Positions 10,193 through 20,142 of a stretch of 64,000 nucleotides of DNA are shown here, one piece after another. Position numbers and translations under genes: made by a program. Under the pieces are notes generated by a model. The model made no database searches, was not told the origin of the DNA, and worked only from the letters and a program-made list of their open reading frames with translations. This stretch comes from Thiomicrorhabdus sp. (GTDB lineage Bacteria > Pseudomonadota > Gammaproteobacteria > Thiomicrospirales > Thiomicrospiraceae): positions 248,001 to 312,000 of the forward strand of contig NZ_OY782564.1 in NCBI RefSeq assembly GCF_963677875.1, written 5' to 3'. Numbering within the stretch: the stretch's first letter is position 1; every line of letters starts with the position of its first letter.

Positions 10193-10227
10193 AATTCACC
10201 GAACCAACATTAACACAGGAGGAAACC

Positions 10228-10674
10228 ATGCCGATTTTCATTCAACCTGCACGGCCGGAAGATATTCCCTCAATGGTCGAACTGCTGAAGGTGCTGTTTG
10301 CCATCGAGGCCGACTTCAGCTTCGATCCCGTCAAGCATCGAAACGCTTTTGCACATATTGTTGCATCGTCCGATTGCAGTGCAATGCTGGCTGTCGAGGA
10401 CGGAAAAGTCATCGGGATGTGTACGGCTCAGTGGGTCTATTCAACCGCCACCGGCCAAAAATCGGCGTGGATTGAAGACGTTGTAGTTCATCCGCAATGT
10501 CAAGGCAAGGGCGTTGGCAAACGTCTGATGAGCGCCATTACCCAGTGGTGTCAGAATCAGGGCTGCAATCGCCTGCAGCTGGTGTACGATTTGCAGAACG
10601 ACGCTGCCATCCACTTTTACCGGAAACAAGGATTTTCAGAAACCCGACTCGGCGTCTTTACCAAGCCGGTTTGA
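10228..10674 (+). CDS. GNAT-family N-acetyltransferase
   Basis: The 148-residue protein has the GNAT fold. Motif A, which binds acetyl-CoA, is VHPQCQGKGVGKRLMSAI at about residues 91-108. The C-terminal motif B reads LVYDLQNDAAIHFYRKQGF. The substrate cannot be told from sequence; small-molecule amines or amino acids are typical for this size. AGGAGG lies 6 bases before the ATG. It stands between two terminator-like hairpins, converges on the amidotransferase gene, and seems to be a single transcription unit. Confidence 0.9.
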   Translation: MPIFIQPARPEDIPSMVELLKVLFAIEADFSFDPVKHRNAFAHIVASSDCSAMLAVEDGKVIGMCTAQWVYSTATGQKSAWIEDVVVHPQCQGKGVGKRLMSAITQWCQNQGCNRLQLVYDLQNDAAIHFYRKQGFSETRLGVFTKPV

Positions 10675-10697
10675 CGAAGCAATTTAAACAGCGAAAG

Positions 10698-10724
10698 CGG
10701 GCAGACAGAGAAAAAAGCTGCCCG
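10698..10724. terminator. Hairpin between convergent genes
   Basis: A 7 bp perfect inverted repeat CGGGCAG / CTGCCCG lies between the stops of the convergent acetyltransferase and amidotransferase genes. Neither side has a strong T-tract, so its efficiency as a terminator is uncertain. Confidence 0.4.
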
Positions 10725-10745
10725 AAATGGAAAAGCATGCGAGCT

Positions 10746-11468
10746 TCAGTAAGACTCATCAGCATCAGAAAGCTTTGCAGAATCGCAGAGATACTCCAGC
10801 AGAGCAAATAACACCGGTTGGACCCGTGCGGCATTCTGTTCGGCGTGTGACAGCATTGCCTGCGGACTATGCACGTAATCCCCCGATACCATCTGCTCGC
10901 CGACTTCATCAATCCATTCCCGAATCTCCTTCCCGGTAACTTCCGGGTGACACTGCAAACCGATAATACGATCACCGATCTGAAACCCCTGATTTTTACA
11001 GACCCTGCTCTGGATCAAACGCTTCGCCCCCGGAGGCAATTCAAATGTTTCGCCATGCCAGTTGAAAATGGTCATGGATTGCGGAAAACGAAACACCGAT
11101 TCGTCCTCACCAGACACGCGTTCGATGGTATGCCAGCCAATCTCGACCTCCGGATTACCCGTCACTTCTGCGCCGAGGGCCGTCGCAATCAACTGTCCTC
11201 CGAGACAGATCCCCAACAACGGCAGATCAGCGGCAATCACCCGGCGGATAAATGCCTTTTCCGCGACCAGCCACGGATAAATTTCTTCCTCATTGACGCT
11301 CATCGGGCCACCGAGAACAATGACCATATCAAGCGAGTCAAGCTCGGGATAAGCCGCACCCTCTTCATATAAATTGACAAAGTGAATCACCGCGCGGCGT
11401 GCGATGAGCCACTGTTCAATCTGCCCCAGCCTCTCGAAAGGCGCATGAACCAAAACCGCAACATTCAT
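10746..11468 (-). CDS. Class I glutamine amidotransferase (GMP-synthase-like GATase1)
   Basis: The 240-residue protein is a free-standing class I amidotransferase domain. The nucleophile Cys lies in LGICLGGQLIA, and the catalytic His-Glu pair is in GLQCHPEVTG. An oxyanion strand VIVLGGPMSVNEEE also matches. Such stand-alone domains act on diverse substrates, often gamma-glutamyl compounds, so a role in handling gamma-glutamylmethylamide is conceivable but unproven. I chose the ATG at 11468 because GGAGG stands 9 bases before it; longer frames upstream have no ribosome-binding site. It follows folD by 98 bases on the same strand and may be the last gene of the methylamine operon. Confidence 0.88.
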   Translation of the reverse strand: MNVAVLVHAPFERLGQIEQWLIARRAVIHFVNLYEEGAAYPELDSLDMVIVLGGPMSVNEEEIYPWLVAEKAFIRRVIAADLPLLGICLGGQLIATALGAEVTGNPEVEIGWHTIERVSGEDESVFRFPQSMTIFNWHGETFELPPGAKRLIQSRVCKNQGFQIGDRIIGLQCHPEVTGKEIREWIDEVGEQMVSGDYVHSPQAMLSHAEQNAARVQPVLFALLEYLCDSAKLSDADESY

Positions 11469-11566
11469 TGAAGGTTTCCTCCAAAGTAAAAAGCCATGCA
11501 TTCCGCAGAATAACATGGCAAACAAAGCAAAAAAGCGTCACTCAATACGAGCAACCGAGGTTGTTG

Positions 11567-12436
11567 CTACGACGAAAAATAGGCGCTTTGCTGATGACGC
11601 TCGCACGCCACCAGAGTGTTCTCCAGCAAGGTCGCAATGGTCATGGGGCCGACGCCACCCGGAACGGGCGTCACATAACCGGCAACATCGACCGCTGTCT
11701 TTTCAACATCGCCGGTCAGACTGCCGTCCTCCAGACGATTGATCCCGACATCGATCACGATGCACCCCGGCTTCAGCCAGGCCGCGGGAATAAACCCGGG
11801 CTTGCCGACTGCCACTACCAGAATATCCGCCATGGCAACATGCGTTTGCAGATCTTCGGTAAAACGGTGACAGACCGTTGTTGTCGCACCGGCCAGCAAC
11901 AGTTCCAGGGACATCGGACGACCGACGATATTCGACGCACCGACAATCACCGCATGCTTGCCTTTGGCCGACAAACCGTAATGCCCCAGCAACGTCATGC
12001 AACCATACGGCGTGCAGGGCCGCAAGGTCGGCATGCGCACGGTCAGACGACCGATGTTGTAAGGGTGAAATCCATCGACATCCTTATCCGGGTGAATGCT
12101 TTCAATCACGGTTTCCGCTTCGATATGCTCCGGCAGGGGCAACTGAACCAGAATCCCATCAACTGAATGATCTTCATTCAGCTGTTTGATCAACGCCAGC
12201 AATTCCGCCTGCGTCGTCGTGGACGGCCAGTGCCAGGCTTTAGAAACAAAACCGACTTCTTCGCATGCCTTCTTTTTATTGTTGACGTAAACCGACGAGG
12301 CCGGATCATCACCAATCAGAATCACCGCCAGCCCCGGCGCCCTCAATCCCTGAGAACACCGCAGCTCAACCTGTTCTTTGATTTTGGCGCGTACCGCTTT
12401 GGAAACCGCCTTACCATCAATCCTCTTCGCACTCAT
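11567..12436 (-). CDS. folD: Methylenetetrahydrofolate dehydrogenase/cyclohydrolase FolD
   Basis: FolD interconverts 5,10-methylene- and 10-formyl-tetrahydrofolate in the cytoplasm. The 289-residue protein shows the PS00766-like [13 protein letters not shown] and the second signature [12 protein letters not shown]. The active-site Lys lies in [14 protein letters not shown], and the C-terminal [18 protein letters not shown] is present. The ATG at 12436 gives the family length; upstream in-frame codons would overlap mgsC. The gene follows mgsC by 25 bases, so it is co-transcribed with the methylamine pathway. There it would oxidise the C1 unit released by MgdABCD to 10-formyl-tetrahydrofolate, the substrate of PurU at the other end of the operon. 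Confidence 0.95.
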   Translation of the reverse strand: MSAKRIDGKAVSKAVRAKIKEQVELRCSQGLRAPGLAVILIGDDPASSVYVNNKKKACEEVGFVSKAWHWPSTTTQAELLALIKQLNEDHSVDGILVQLPLPEHIEAETVIESIHPDKDVDGFHPYNIGRLTVRMPTLRPCTPYGCMTLLGHYGLSAKGKHAVIVGASNIVGRPMSLELLLAGATTTVCHRFTEDLQTHVAMADILVVAVGKPGFIPAAWLKPGCIVIDVGINRLEDGSLTGDVEKTAVDVAGYVTPVPGGVGPMTIATLLENTLVACERHQQSAYFSS

Positions 12437-12461
12437 GCTTTTCACAACCTTATTGAGACTG

Positions 12462-13784
12462 TTAATAACCCGATCTGCCCGGAATCCAGTCGGTTCCAGC
12501 CAGAGGGACACCGGCCATTGCCGCTGCTTCGACATTCAAGGCTACCAGATCTTCCGGTTCAAGATTGTGAAGATGCGATTTACCGCAGGCACGCGCCAGA
12601 GTTTGCGCCTCCAAAGTCAACACTCGCAGATAATTCGCCAGTCGGCGCCCGGCATCTTCCGGGTTCAAACGTGCAGCCAATCCCGGATCCTGAGTCGAAA
12701 TACCCGCTGGACATTTCCCTTCGTGGTAATCGTCATAGAAGCCAGCTGCGGAACCGATCTTGTGATACTCTTCGTCCCACTTCGGATGGTTACAGCCAAG
12801 CGCAACCAGCGCCGCTGTTCCGATGGCAACGGCATCCGCCCCCAGAGCCATCGCTTTGGCAACATCCGCACCGCTGCGAATCCCTCCGGATACGATCAGT
12901 TGAACCTTGCGGTGCATATCCATTTCCTGCAAAGCGCGCACTGCTTGTGGAATGGCAGCCATCGTCGGAATCCCCACATGCTCAATAAAAACATCTTGAG
13001 TCGCTGCAGTACCGCCCTGCATACCGTCAACCACGATCACATCCGCACCGGCCTTGACCGCCAGTTTGACATCATAGTAAGTCCGGGTCGCGCCGACTTT
13101 AATGTAGATCGGCACTTTCCAATCGGTGATTTCGCGCAGTTCGAGAATCTTGATGGCCAGATCATCCGGCCCGGTCCAATCGGGATGACGACAGGCACTG
13201 CGCTGGTCAATTCCTTTCGGCAGATTACGCATCTGTGCTACCCGATCAGTGATCTTCTGACCCAGCAGCATGCCGCCGCCGCCCGGCTTGGCACCTTGTC
13301 CCAACACGACTTCGATGGCATCCGCTTTGCGCAGATCATCCGGGTTCATACCGTAGCGCGACGGCAAATATTGATACACCAGCGTTTTCGAGGTTTTGCG
13401 CTCTTCCGGCGTCATCCCTCCATCTCCGGTGGTGGTACTGGTTCCAACCATATTGGCTCCGCGCCCCAAAGCTTCTTTGGCATTAGCGGAAAGCGCCCCG
13501 AAGCTCATGCCGGCGATGGTCACCGGAATATCCAGCTTGATCGGATTTTTGGCAAACCGCGTTCCCAAAGTCACATCCGTTCCGCACTTCTCGCGATAGC
13601 CTTCAAGAGGATAACGCGACATACTGGCGCCTAAAAACAGCAGATCGTCAAAATGCGGGACTTTGCGCTTGGCACCGAAACCGCGAATATCATAGATACC
13701 GGTTTCCGCAGCACGCTGAATTTCGTGAATCACATCGCGACTGAATGTAGCCGACTCGATTAATCCTGGTTTTTCCATTGTCAT
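12462..13784 (-). CDS. mgsC: N-methylglutamate synthase subunit C (FMN-binding glutamate-synthase-like)
   Basis: The 440-residue protein is the stand-alone FMN domain of the glutamate synthase family (GltB central/FMN region). Motifs are [30 protein letters not shown], a Gly-rich [14 protein letters not shown] and [13 protein letters not shown]. Three cysteines in the C-terminal part (CNHPKW and GKCPAGI) would hold an iron-sulfur cluster. With MgsA and MgsB it forms N-methylglutamate synthase, which makes N-methylglutamate from a methylamine-derived gamma-glutamylmethylamide. The first ATG at 13784 has AGGAG 7 bases upstream. The gene order mgsA-mgsB-mgsC next to gmaS makes this a methylamine rather than an ammonium-assimilation enzyme. 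Confidence 0.92.
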   Translation of the reverse strand: MTMEKPGLIESATFSRDVIHEIQRAAETGIYDIRGFGAKRKVPHFDDLLFLGASMSRYPLEGYREKCGTDVTLGTRFAKNPIKLDIPVTIAGMSFGALSANAKEALGRGANMVGTSTTTGDGGMTPEERKTSKTLVYQYLPSRYGMNPDDLRKADAIEVVLGQGAKPGGGGMLLGQKITDRVAQMRNLPKGIDQRSACRHPDWTGPDDLAIKILELREITDWKVPIYIKVGATRTYYDVKLAVKAGADVIVVDGMQGGTAATQDVFIEHVGIPTMAAIPQAVRALQEMDMHRKVQLIVSGGIRSGADVAKAMALGADAVAIGTAALVALGCNHPKWDEEYHKIGSAAGFYDDYHEGKCPAGISTQDPGLAARLNPEDAGRRLANYLRVLTLEAQTLARACGKSHLHNLEPEDLVALNVEAAAMAGVPLAGTDWIPGRSGY

Positions 13785-13816
13785 AACAGACTCCTTTTCT
13801 TCTCTATCGGCTTAAT

Positions 13817-14494
13817 TTAGTAGGCGGATGAATTATCAACCTTGAAGGTATACAACTGTCTTGCGGAACCGTAACGGGTAAAGTCTTTCGGATCATCGTC
13901 GCAACCAGCCTCTTTCAGCAGGGCTGACAGCTCTTCAAGATGCTCTTCCCGCATCTCTTTGACGATGCAGTCGGCTCCCAGAGACTCAACCTTGCCTTTG
14001 ACATACAGATGCGCCTCGTACAGAGAATCACCCAATGCTTCTCCCGCATCACCGCAAACCACCAGACAACCGGACTGTCCCATAAAGGCACTCATATGCC
14101 CGACCGATCCCTTGACCACAATATTGACGCCTTTCATGGAGATTCCGCAACGCGCCGCCGCGTCTCCGTCAACTACCAGCAGGCCGCCATGCGCGGTAGC
14201 CGCTGCCGACTGACTGGCATTACCTTTAACATGCACTTTACCGGACATCATATTCTCAGCAATCCCCTGCCCGGCATTACCGTTAATGACGATTTCCGCT
14301 TCTTTATTCATACCGGCGCAGTAATAGCCGACATGACCGTTCAAAGTAATTTTCGCCGGCTGATCCATTCCGACCGCCAGATTGTGGTCTCCGCTGATTC
14401 CGCCCACCACGACTTCGCTTGGCTGGCCTTTCGGCAAATCGTGCAATGCCTGATTAACCTCTCTGACCGAATGTGTTTTTAAATCGAATTCCAT
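13817..14494 (-). CDS. mgsB: N-methylglutamate synthase subunit B (GXGXG domain)
   Basis: The 225-residue protein is the beta-helical GXGXG domain, equivalent to the C-terminus of the glutamate synthase large subunit. Repeats of the form NGNAGQGIAENMMSGKV, KGNASQSAAATAHGGLLVV and KGSVGHMSAFMGQSGCLVV are visible. It is structural and probably organises the transfer tunnel between the amidotransferase and FMN subunits. It lies 32 bases upstream of mgsC in the same transcript. Large-subunit glutamate synthase usually has this domain fused; here the three domains are separate genes, as in other N-methylglutamate synthases. Confidence 0.92.
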   Translation of the reverse strand: MEFDLKTHSVREVNQALHDLPKGQPSEVVVGGISGDHNLAVGMDQPAKITLNGHVGYYCAGMNKEAEIVINGNAGQGIAENMMSGKVHVKGNASQSAAATAHGGLLVVDGDAAARCGISMKGVNIVVKGSVGHMSAFMGQSGCLVVCGDAGEALGDSLYEAHLYVKGKVESLGADCIVKEMREEHLEELSALLKEAGCDDDPKDFTRYGSARQLYTFKVDNSSAY

Positions 14495-14532
14495 GCTCGT
14501 TCCTTTGTCTCTTATTTCTGTTCTGCGTTGTT

Positions 14533-15432
14533 TTAACCTTTACCCCAGAAGTAAACCTTGCCTGGATCCGGTTCCCACAATTTAGCGTTTTCAATACCCG
14601 GTAAGGAAGACAGGGCGTGGTACTCGGAAGCCATAGCCACATAATCGTCGGTTTCCGCCATCACTGCCGGTTTGCAGGCAATCGGATCACGCACCACCGC
14701 AAAGCCATCCTTGGTTCCGACGGTAAAGGTGAAGAAGCCGTCCAAATCTTCAATGGCCCCTTCCAGAGCTTCCTTCACACTGGCGCCTTCACGCAGACGC
14801 CAGGTCAGGTAACCGGCGGCGACTTCGGAGTCGTTTTCGGTTTCGAAATGAATGCCCTTATGTTCCAGTTCTTCACGCAAACGGTTATGGTTCGACAAGG
14901 AACCGTTATGCACCAGACATAAATCCATCCCGGTCGAGAACGGGTGCGAACCTTCCATGGTCACACCGCTTTCGGTCGCCATCCGCGTATGACCGACAAT
15001 GTGCGTACCTTTCATTCCCGCCAGATTAAAACGCTCGGCAATATTCTCCGGCAGCCCGACTTCTTTAAGAATTTCGATGGAACGGCCGACACTCATAATG
15101 CGGATACTCGGATCGAATTCTTCAATGATTTCGCGCACCGGCGCTTCTTCGGCCGCTAATTTCAACACGGCAGCATTGGCGTTATGCAACACCGAAACCG
15201 CCGTATCGAAACTTTCTTCAAGCAACTCGGCCAGCTGATGCCACGGGAAATGTTCGTTTTCGTGCTGCAACGTCAGCTTGATCATCTCTTCCGATACTTC
15301 GTCGCCATAAATTGCGAAGCCCGCACTATCCGGCCCACGACCGGTCATGGCGATAATCATCGGCTCAAACAACTTACCGAGCTGACTCTCGAGTGCGCTA
15401 TTTTTTAAATACAACCCTACAATTCCACACAT
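14533..15432 (-). CDS. mgsA: N-methylglutamate synthase subunit A (class II amidotransferase)
   Basis: The 299-residue product is a class II (Ntn) amidotransferase. After Met removal the N-terminal nucleophile is Cys2 in MCGIVGLYLKN. Further signatures are MTGRGPDSAGFAIYG, VGHTRMATESGVTMEGSHPF and LVHNGSLSNHNRLREEL. It hydrolyses the gamma-glutamyl amide and passes the amine to the synthase site, here presumably methylamine from gamma-glutamylmethylamide. The gene is 12 bases downstream of gmaS and 38 bases upstream of mgsB. The name is shared with methylglyoxal synthase, which this is not. Confidence 0.92.
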   Translation of the reverse strand: MCGIVGLYLKNSALESQLGKLFEPMIIAMTGRGPDSAGFAIYGDEVSEEMIKLTLQHENEHFPWHQLAELLEESFDTAVSVLHNANAAVLKLAAEEAPVREIIEEFDPSIRIMSVGRSIEILKEVGLPENIAERFNLAGMKGTHIVGHTRMATESGVTMEGSHPFSTGMDLCLVHNGSLSNHNRLREELEHKGIHFETENDSEVAAGYLTWRLREGASVKEALEGAIEDLDGFFTFTVGTKDGFAVVRDPIACKPAVMAETDDYVAMASEYHALSSLPGIENAKLWEPDPGKVYFWGKG

Positions 15433-15444
15433 GAGCCTTCTCCT

Positions 15445-16779
15445 TTAAAAATACTCTGCATAACGGTTCAATTCCCAATCGGATACATGGCGCTGGTACT
15501 CAACCCATTCCATGCGTTTAATATCAATAAATTCTTTAATAAAACGGGTTCCAAACTGCTCTTCAAACAGCGGATCCGCCTCCAACTCATCCAGCGCTTC
15601 CGACAGCGATTGCGGCAGAGTGTCGATTCCCAGCTCTTTCAGTTCTTCTAATGACAAAGCGTAATGGTTGATGTTATGCGGCGCGCCCGGATCGAGCTTT
15701 TTCGCCACGCCATCCAGCCCGGCGGCGATAATCGCGGCGGTCACCAGATACGGGTTGGACCCGGTATCCGGCAGACGAAACTCCAGACGGCCATACGGAA
15801 CCCGAACCATTGCCGAACGGTTGTTGTCGCCATAACTGATAAAGGCCGGCGCCCAGGTTGCCCCGGAAAGCGAACGCCCGACCACCAAACGCTTATAAGA
15901 ATTCACCGTCGGTGCAGCAAAGGCGCACAAAGACTTGGCGTGGTACATCAAACCACCAAGAAAGTGGTACGCCAATTCCGACAAGCCCATATTGTTTGCA
16001 TCGGAATCGTCTTTAAACAGATTGTTTCCGTCGGCATCGGTGATCGAAAGGTGGAAGTGGAAACCATTTCCGGTTCGGTTGGCGTTCGGCTTCGGCATAA
16101 ACGAGCAGATCATGCCCATTTCATTGGCAATTTCACTGCCGGCCATGCGCACGAAAGTAATGCGATCCGCCGACGTCTTGGCGTCTGAATAGGTATAGTT
16201 GATTTCGAACTGGCCGTTGGCGTCTTCGTGATCGATCTGATACACGTCAAACCCGACCTGTTGCAACGAATCGACGAATTTCTCCAGAAAGGCGCGCGAA
16301 CGCGACAGCCCCTTATAGTCATAACACGGTTTATCCAGAATATCGCTGTCGTCAAACGGCATCAGATGACCGTTTTCATCGCGTTTCAGAAGGCTGAATT
16401 CCGGTTCAATCCCGGTATTCAGCGTCCAGCCTTTTTCCGCCAACCGCTCAATCTGCTTAAGCATGATGTGGCGGGTGTCGTACTCGTAAGGCACTTCATT
16501 GACATAACCGGTACAGGCAACCCGCGCATAGCCCGGTTGCCACGGAATGATACTTAAGGTGCTAAGATCCGCTCTGGCCATATAATCGGCGCTGTGCGGT
16601 TCCATGCCCATGCCCCAGACCGCAAACCCGGCAAACCCGGCACCATCTTCAACAATATCTTCCAGACAGCTGGCCGGTACCGATTTGGTTTTTGCGACAC
16701 CGTGGATGTCCACAAACTGAGCCAGAATAAATTTAATCTGGTTGTCTTCTAGAAATTTTTTCGCTTCTTCAATCGTCAT
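15445..16779 (-). CDS. gmaS: Gamma-glutamylmethylamide synthetase (glutamine-synthetase family)
   Basis: GmaS condenses glutamate and methylamine with ATP. The 444-residue protein is of the glutamine synthetase fold. A beta-grasp N-domain ([16 protein letters not shown]) is followed by metal-binding GIEPEFSLL and GFHFHLS. The [19 protein letters not shown] region is the GS-family NRxxxxRxP/E signature. It starts with an ATGA overlap with the preceding mgdD frame and is followed by mgsA after 12 bases. The assignment as GmaS rather than nitrogen-assimilating GlnA rests on the length (GlnA is about 470 residues with an adenylylation loop, not seen here) and on the complete mgd/mgs context. Confidence 0.92.
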   Translation of the reverse strand: MTIEEAKKFLEDNQIKFILAQFVDIHGVAKTKSVPASCLEDIVEDGAGFAGFAVWGMGMEPHSADYMARADLSTLSIIPWQPGYARVACTGYVNEVPYEYDTRHIMLKQIERLAEKGWTLNTGIEPEFSLLKRDENGHLMPFDDSDILDKPCYDYKGLSRSRAFLEKFVDSLQQVGFDVYQIDHEDANGQFEINYTYSDAKTSADRITFVRMAGSEIANEMGMICSFMPKPNANRTGNGFHFHLSITDADGNNLFKDDSDANNMGLSELAYHFLGGLMYHAKSLCAFAAPTVNSYKRLVVGRSLSGATWAPAFISYGDNNRSAMVRVPYGRLEFRLPDTGSNPYLVTAAIIAAGLDGVAKKLDPGAPHNINHYALSLEELKELGIDTLPQSLSEALDELEADPLFEEQFGTRFIKEFIDIKRMEWVEYQRHVSDWELNRYAEYF

Positions 16780-17063
16780 GTTGGCGCTCCGTTATTTAGA
16801 AAAGGGGATGTTTCAATCTGCTTGGTTAAGGTATCGAGTAAGTAGTGTCCGAAAGTCGGATCACATCCTAAAACAAGCGGCTCACCCTCTTCCGGAACCA
16901 GCAACCAGGCGGAAATCCCGGCCATTGCTACCATCAGAAAATCGCCCGGACGACTTTGACGAAAATCGTAAATGCAGATTTCCGCCATCAAGGCATTCCA
17001 GTTTCCTGCCACTTCAAAAATTGCATCCCCTCTACGGAACGCGTATTGATTTTTTTCGGTCAC
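16776..17063 (-). CDS. mgdD: N-methylglutamate dehydrogenase subunit D, C-terminal part (second frame of a split gene)
   Basis: This 95-residue frame has a GTG start overlapping the stop of the preceding frame as GTGA. It resembles the second half of the gamma subunit (SoxG) of heterotetrameric sarcosine oxidase, for example [32 protein letters not shown] and [13 protein letters not shown], which align with the GcvT-like half of SoxG. No Shine-Dalgarno sequence precedes the GTG. In this frame the sequence reads through upstream as SQYLV before TEKNQYAF. That suits a one-base deletion in an ancestral continuous gene as well as it suits a real split subunit. It overlaps gmaS by ATGA. Confidence 0.75.
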   Translation of the reverse strand: MTEKNQYAFRRGDAIFEVAGNWNALMAEICIYDFRQSRPGDFLMVAMAGISAWLLVPEEGEPLVLGCDPTFGHYLLDTLTKQIETSPFLNNGAPT

Positions 17064-17260
17064 GAGATACTGACTGCCTGATCGACGCAGAGATACGCTT
17101 CTTCTTCACCAAGCCGGGCGACAAACTGATCCGCCGCCAGAGACTTGTATTGAAAAATCTGCAGATCCGCCGCATCGAACGATGCCAGAATCTCGTTGAG
17201 GTTTTTTCCACGAAGATGTAACAGTGTCGGCGTGTTTTTTTGTGAAACGTGTAGTGTCAT
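17060..17260 (-). CDS. mgdD: N-methylglutamate dehydrogenase subunit D, N-terminal part (first frame of a split gene)
   Basis: This 66-residue frame directly follows mgdC (4-base overlap). It resembles the N-terminal half of the sarcosine-oxidase gamma subunit: a short strand-helix unit LLHLRGKNLNEILASFDAA and FVARLGEEEAYLCV. It ends in DQAVSIS and a TGA that overlaps the next GTG. The usual SoxG/MgdD is a single polypeptide of very roughly 160-200 residues; these two frames together give 161. Either the subunit is encoded as two coupled polypeptides, or one base was lost near 17075-17080 and the gene is a frameshifted remnant. Confidence 0.7.
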   Translation of the reverse strand: MTLHVSQKNTPTLLHLRGKNLNEILASFDAADLQIFQYKSLAADQFVARLGEEEAYLCVDQAVSIS

Positions 17261-20142
17261 GCCGCTTCTCCTTGTTCATCTTCGTTCGGTTTTTGTTGTA
17301 ATCCTTCAGGATCGTAGAAAGGGGTTTTCACCACTTTCGCTTTCACTAATCGACCATCGGTCAATTTAATGTTCAGTTCATTCCCCGGCTTGGCGTATTC
17401 CAGAGTGATCATCGCCAGACCGATCACTTTGCCAAGTGTCGCACTGCGGCCGATACTGGTCACTCGTCCGATCATTTCGCCGTCCTCAATAAGCAGATTT
17501 GACTCCAGCGGAATGGCATTTTTGTCGGAAGACAAGAGTTCAAAACCGACCAGAATCCGCTGCTGTTCGTTTTTCAACTTCATCAGACTCGGCTTGCCCA
17601 GGAAGTACGGCTTTTTAAAATGCACCGACCACGGCATATTGGCTTCGAACGGATTGGTCAGACCGTCGGTGTCCTGACCGACGATAATGTGGCCTTTTTC
17701 CAGACGCAGCATGCGCTGTGCTTCGACACCGAACGGCTTAATCGAGAATGCCTCTCCGACACGCATCAGCTCGTCCCAAACCTGTAGCGCATCCATCCAA
17801 TCGACATGGATTTCATACCCCAATTCGCCGACGAAACCGACGCGAATCAAAGTCGCATCCACACCTGCCACCTTGGCACGACGCATCGCCAGATACGGAA
17901 AGCCTTCGTTCGAGAGATCCAGATCCGTCAGTTGCGACAGAAGCTTGCGGCTGTTCGGCCCCGCCAGATTCATGGCACCAATCTGCCCGGTGCGGTTCAG
18001 TACCGTAACCTGCAAGCCCCATTCGATCACTTTCTTTTGAATCATCCGATAGGCCGAATCCGACGTCGAAGTGGTAGTAGTCACATAAAAATGCTCATCC
18101 GAGTAACGCACGGCAACCCCGTCGTCGATAACCACACCGGAATCGTCGACCATCAAGGCATAACGGCTGGCGCCGATTGCCATATTCGACATGCGCATGG
18201 TGTACAGACGATCCATTAATTCAGCGGCATCCCTGCCGAACACTTCCAGCTTGCCCAAAGTGGACACGTCGATCAGACCGACCGAACCTCTCACTGCCGC
18301 GACTTCCGCGGCAATCGATGCTTCGCGGCTTGCTTCGCTTGGATAATATTCCGGTCTCAACCAGTTACCGGCTTCCATAAAACAGGCGTTCACCGACTGA
18401 TGAAAAGCGTGCAGCGGCGTCAGGCGTTCCGGACGGAAACGCATCCCCGCCAGATGAGAAACCGGCGTCGGATGAAACATCGGTCTGGCAGTCGTAGAGC
18501 CGGTCTGATCAATGGTTTTACCTGTCAGTTTCGCCAGCATGCGAATACCGTTCATATTGCTATGCTTGCCCTGACTCGGCCCCATACCAATGGTCGAGAA
18601 ACGTTTCATCAATTCGATATTGTCGAAACCTTGCGCAACCGCCCCTTTCAAATCTTTGATCTGGATATCTTCGTCGAAATCGACAAACTCTTTGCCTTTC
18701 GGGTGCTGCCAGATCGGATAAGGATGCGAATGCGCCATCTGTGCCGCATAATCACTCCATTCCGGAGTCTCTTTACCCTGCATATACAAGGCGGCTGCCA
18801 GTCCGGCTTGCTCACCGTCTTTGAATTGGTCCAAAATATCAAAAACACCGTTAATACGACCGCAGGCATAAACCCCTTCCGGCAGAGAAACCGGCAACAA
18901 CTGTTCAAGGGTATCGTTATAGGCAAATTTCGTTCCGGCCTGATACAGCGGCGCCCCAGCCGGTGCCCAACCGACGCTCATTAACAGACCGTCGCACGCC
19001 AGCTGTTTTTCAACCCCGTCCACGGAGAAAGTTACGGCTTGCAACGCTTTTTTACCGCTCGCTTCAACAATCCTCGCATATTCAAATACCGGAATGCCCG
19101 ACTGTCTGGCCTGCTCAACCCATTCGCTTTTCGTACTGCCGGTATCAAGAATTGCTTTCACCACCAGACCGTTTTTGTGCATATCCAGCGCCGCACGATA
19201 ACCTTCCGGATTGGCCGTCAGAATGACCGCTTCTTTGCAGGGAGCCACGGCATAACGCGCCATCAGCCGCTGCGCCGCCGAAGTATTCATTACGCCCGGC
19301 AGATCATTATTGCGGAACACCGCAGGCTGTTCGAAAACACCCGTCGCCACCACGACCGATTGAGCGGACAATTTAATCAATCCTTGATCGGTGTTGACCG
19401 CCAGCCAGTGATCTCCGTAATAACCGGCAACATAAGCCGAAGTCATCACCTGAATATTCTCCATCGACTCGATGGTGGATTTCAAAGAGGTACGGGTTTC
19501 AGTCAGAACGTCCTCATTAACATACTGATAATCCAGCGAACCGCCGATATAAGGATTCTCGTCGATCAGACAAACATCGACCCCCTGTTCGGCCGCCGCA
19601 ATTGCTGCCGCCATTCCGGAAGGCCCGGCACCGATAACCGCCACATCACAGTGACGATAACGTTTTGGCTGACGACGTTCAGTCCAGCGAGTATCAACCT
19701 TACCCAAACCGGCCATTTCTCGAATCAGACGCTCCCATTTTGGAAACAGGAATTTCGGCGAATAGAAAGCTCGATAATAAAAGCCAACCGGCAGAAATTT
19801 TCCGATCAATTCAACCAGCGACCCCTTGTCACTGGCCAGAGAACCGAAAGTATTGACGGCAGTAAACACCTGCCCATCCTGAACCGGCGTCACATCGCCG
19901 CGAACATTCGGCATATCCGGCGCCTGGAACAACGCATTGACATCATGATTGGCAAAACTCAGCAGACCGCGACGGCGATGGTATTTAAAACTGCGTCCCA
20001 GAACCTGACTGCCTTCGGCCCACAAAGCACTGCTGACGACCTCTCCGGCAAAGCCTTTTACCTCTTTACCCTCAAATTCAAAAGTGACCGTGTTTTTGCG
20101 ATCGATCCATTCCAATGGCTGAGGCGAAAGTCTAAGCTTCAT
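17257..20142 (-). CDS. mgdC: N-methylglutamate dehydrogenase subunit C (sarcosine oxidase alpha-like)
   Basis: The 961-residue protein is the large subunit of the heterotetrameric amine-dehydrogenase complex. The order is an N-terminal ferredoxin-like Fer2_4 domain (residues 14-100, RSFKYHRRRGLLSFANHDVN) and a dinucleotide-binding domain (CDVAVIGAGPSGMAAAIAAA, then LIDENPYIGG). A SoxA-type middle region follows, then a GcvT-like folate-binding C-terminal half from about residue 580 (GLIDVSTLGKLEVFGRDAAE, VGFVGELGYEIHVDW). The GcvT part would receive the methyl-derived C1 unit as methylene-tetrahydrofolate. I chose ATG 20142 because AGGA lies 7 bases upstream; an upstream TTG (20163) is less likely. 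It overlaps mgdB by 11 bases. Confidence 0.95.
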   Translation of the reverse strand: MKLRLSPQPLEWIDRKNTVTFEFEGKEVKGFAGEVVSSALWAEGSQVLGRSFKYHRRRGLLSFANHDVNALFQAPDMPNVRGDVTPVQDGQVFTAVNTFGSLASDKGSLVELIGKFLPVGFYYRAFYSPKFLFPKWERLIREMAGLGKVDTRWTERRQPKRYRHCDVAVIGAGPSGMAAAIAAAEQGVDVCLIDENPYIGGSLDYQYVNEDVLTETRTSLKSTIESMENIQVMTSAYVAGYYGDHWLAVNTDQGLIKLSAQSVVVATGVFEQPAVFRNNDLPGVMNTSAAQRLMARYAVAPCKEAVILTANPEGYRAALDMHKNGLVVKAILDTGSTKSEWVEQARQSGIPVFEYARIVEASGKKALQAVTFSVDGVEKQLACDGLLMSVGWAPAGAPLYQAGTKFAYNDTLEQLLPVSLPEGVYACGRINGVFDILDQFKDGEQAGLAAALYMQGKETPEWSDYAAQMAHSHPYPIWQHPKGKEFVDFDEDIQIKDLKGAVAQGFDNIELMKRFSTIGMGPSQGKHSNMNGIRMLAKLTGKTIDQTGSTTARPMFHPTPVSHLAGMRFRPERLTPLHAFHQSVNACFMEAGNWLRPEYYPSEASREASIAAEVAAVRGSVGLIDVSTLGKLEVFGRDAAELMDRLYTMRMSNMAIGASRYALMVDDSGVVIDDGVAVRYSDEHFYVTTTTSTSDSAYRMIQKKVIEWGLQVTVLNRTGQIGAMNLAGPNSRKLLSQLTDLDLSNEGFPYLAMRRAKVAGVDATLIRVGFVGELGYEIHVDWMDALQVWDELMRVGEAFSIKPFGVEAQRMLRLEKGHIIVGQDTDGLTNPFEANMPWSVHFKKPYFLGKPSLMKLKNEQQRILVGFELLSSDKNAIPLESNLLIEDGEMIGRVTSIGRSATLGKVIGLAMITLEYAKPGNELNIKLTDGRLVKAKVVKTPFYDPEGLQQKPNEDEQGEAA

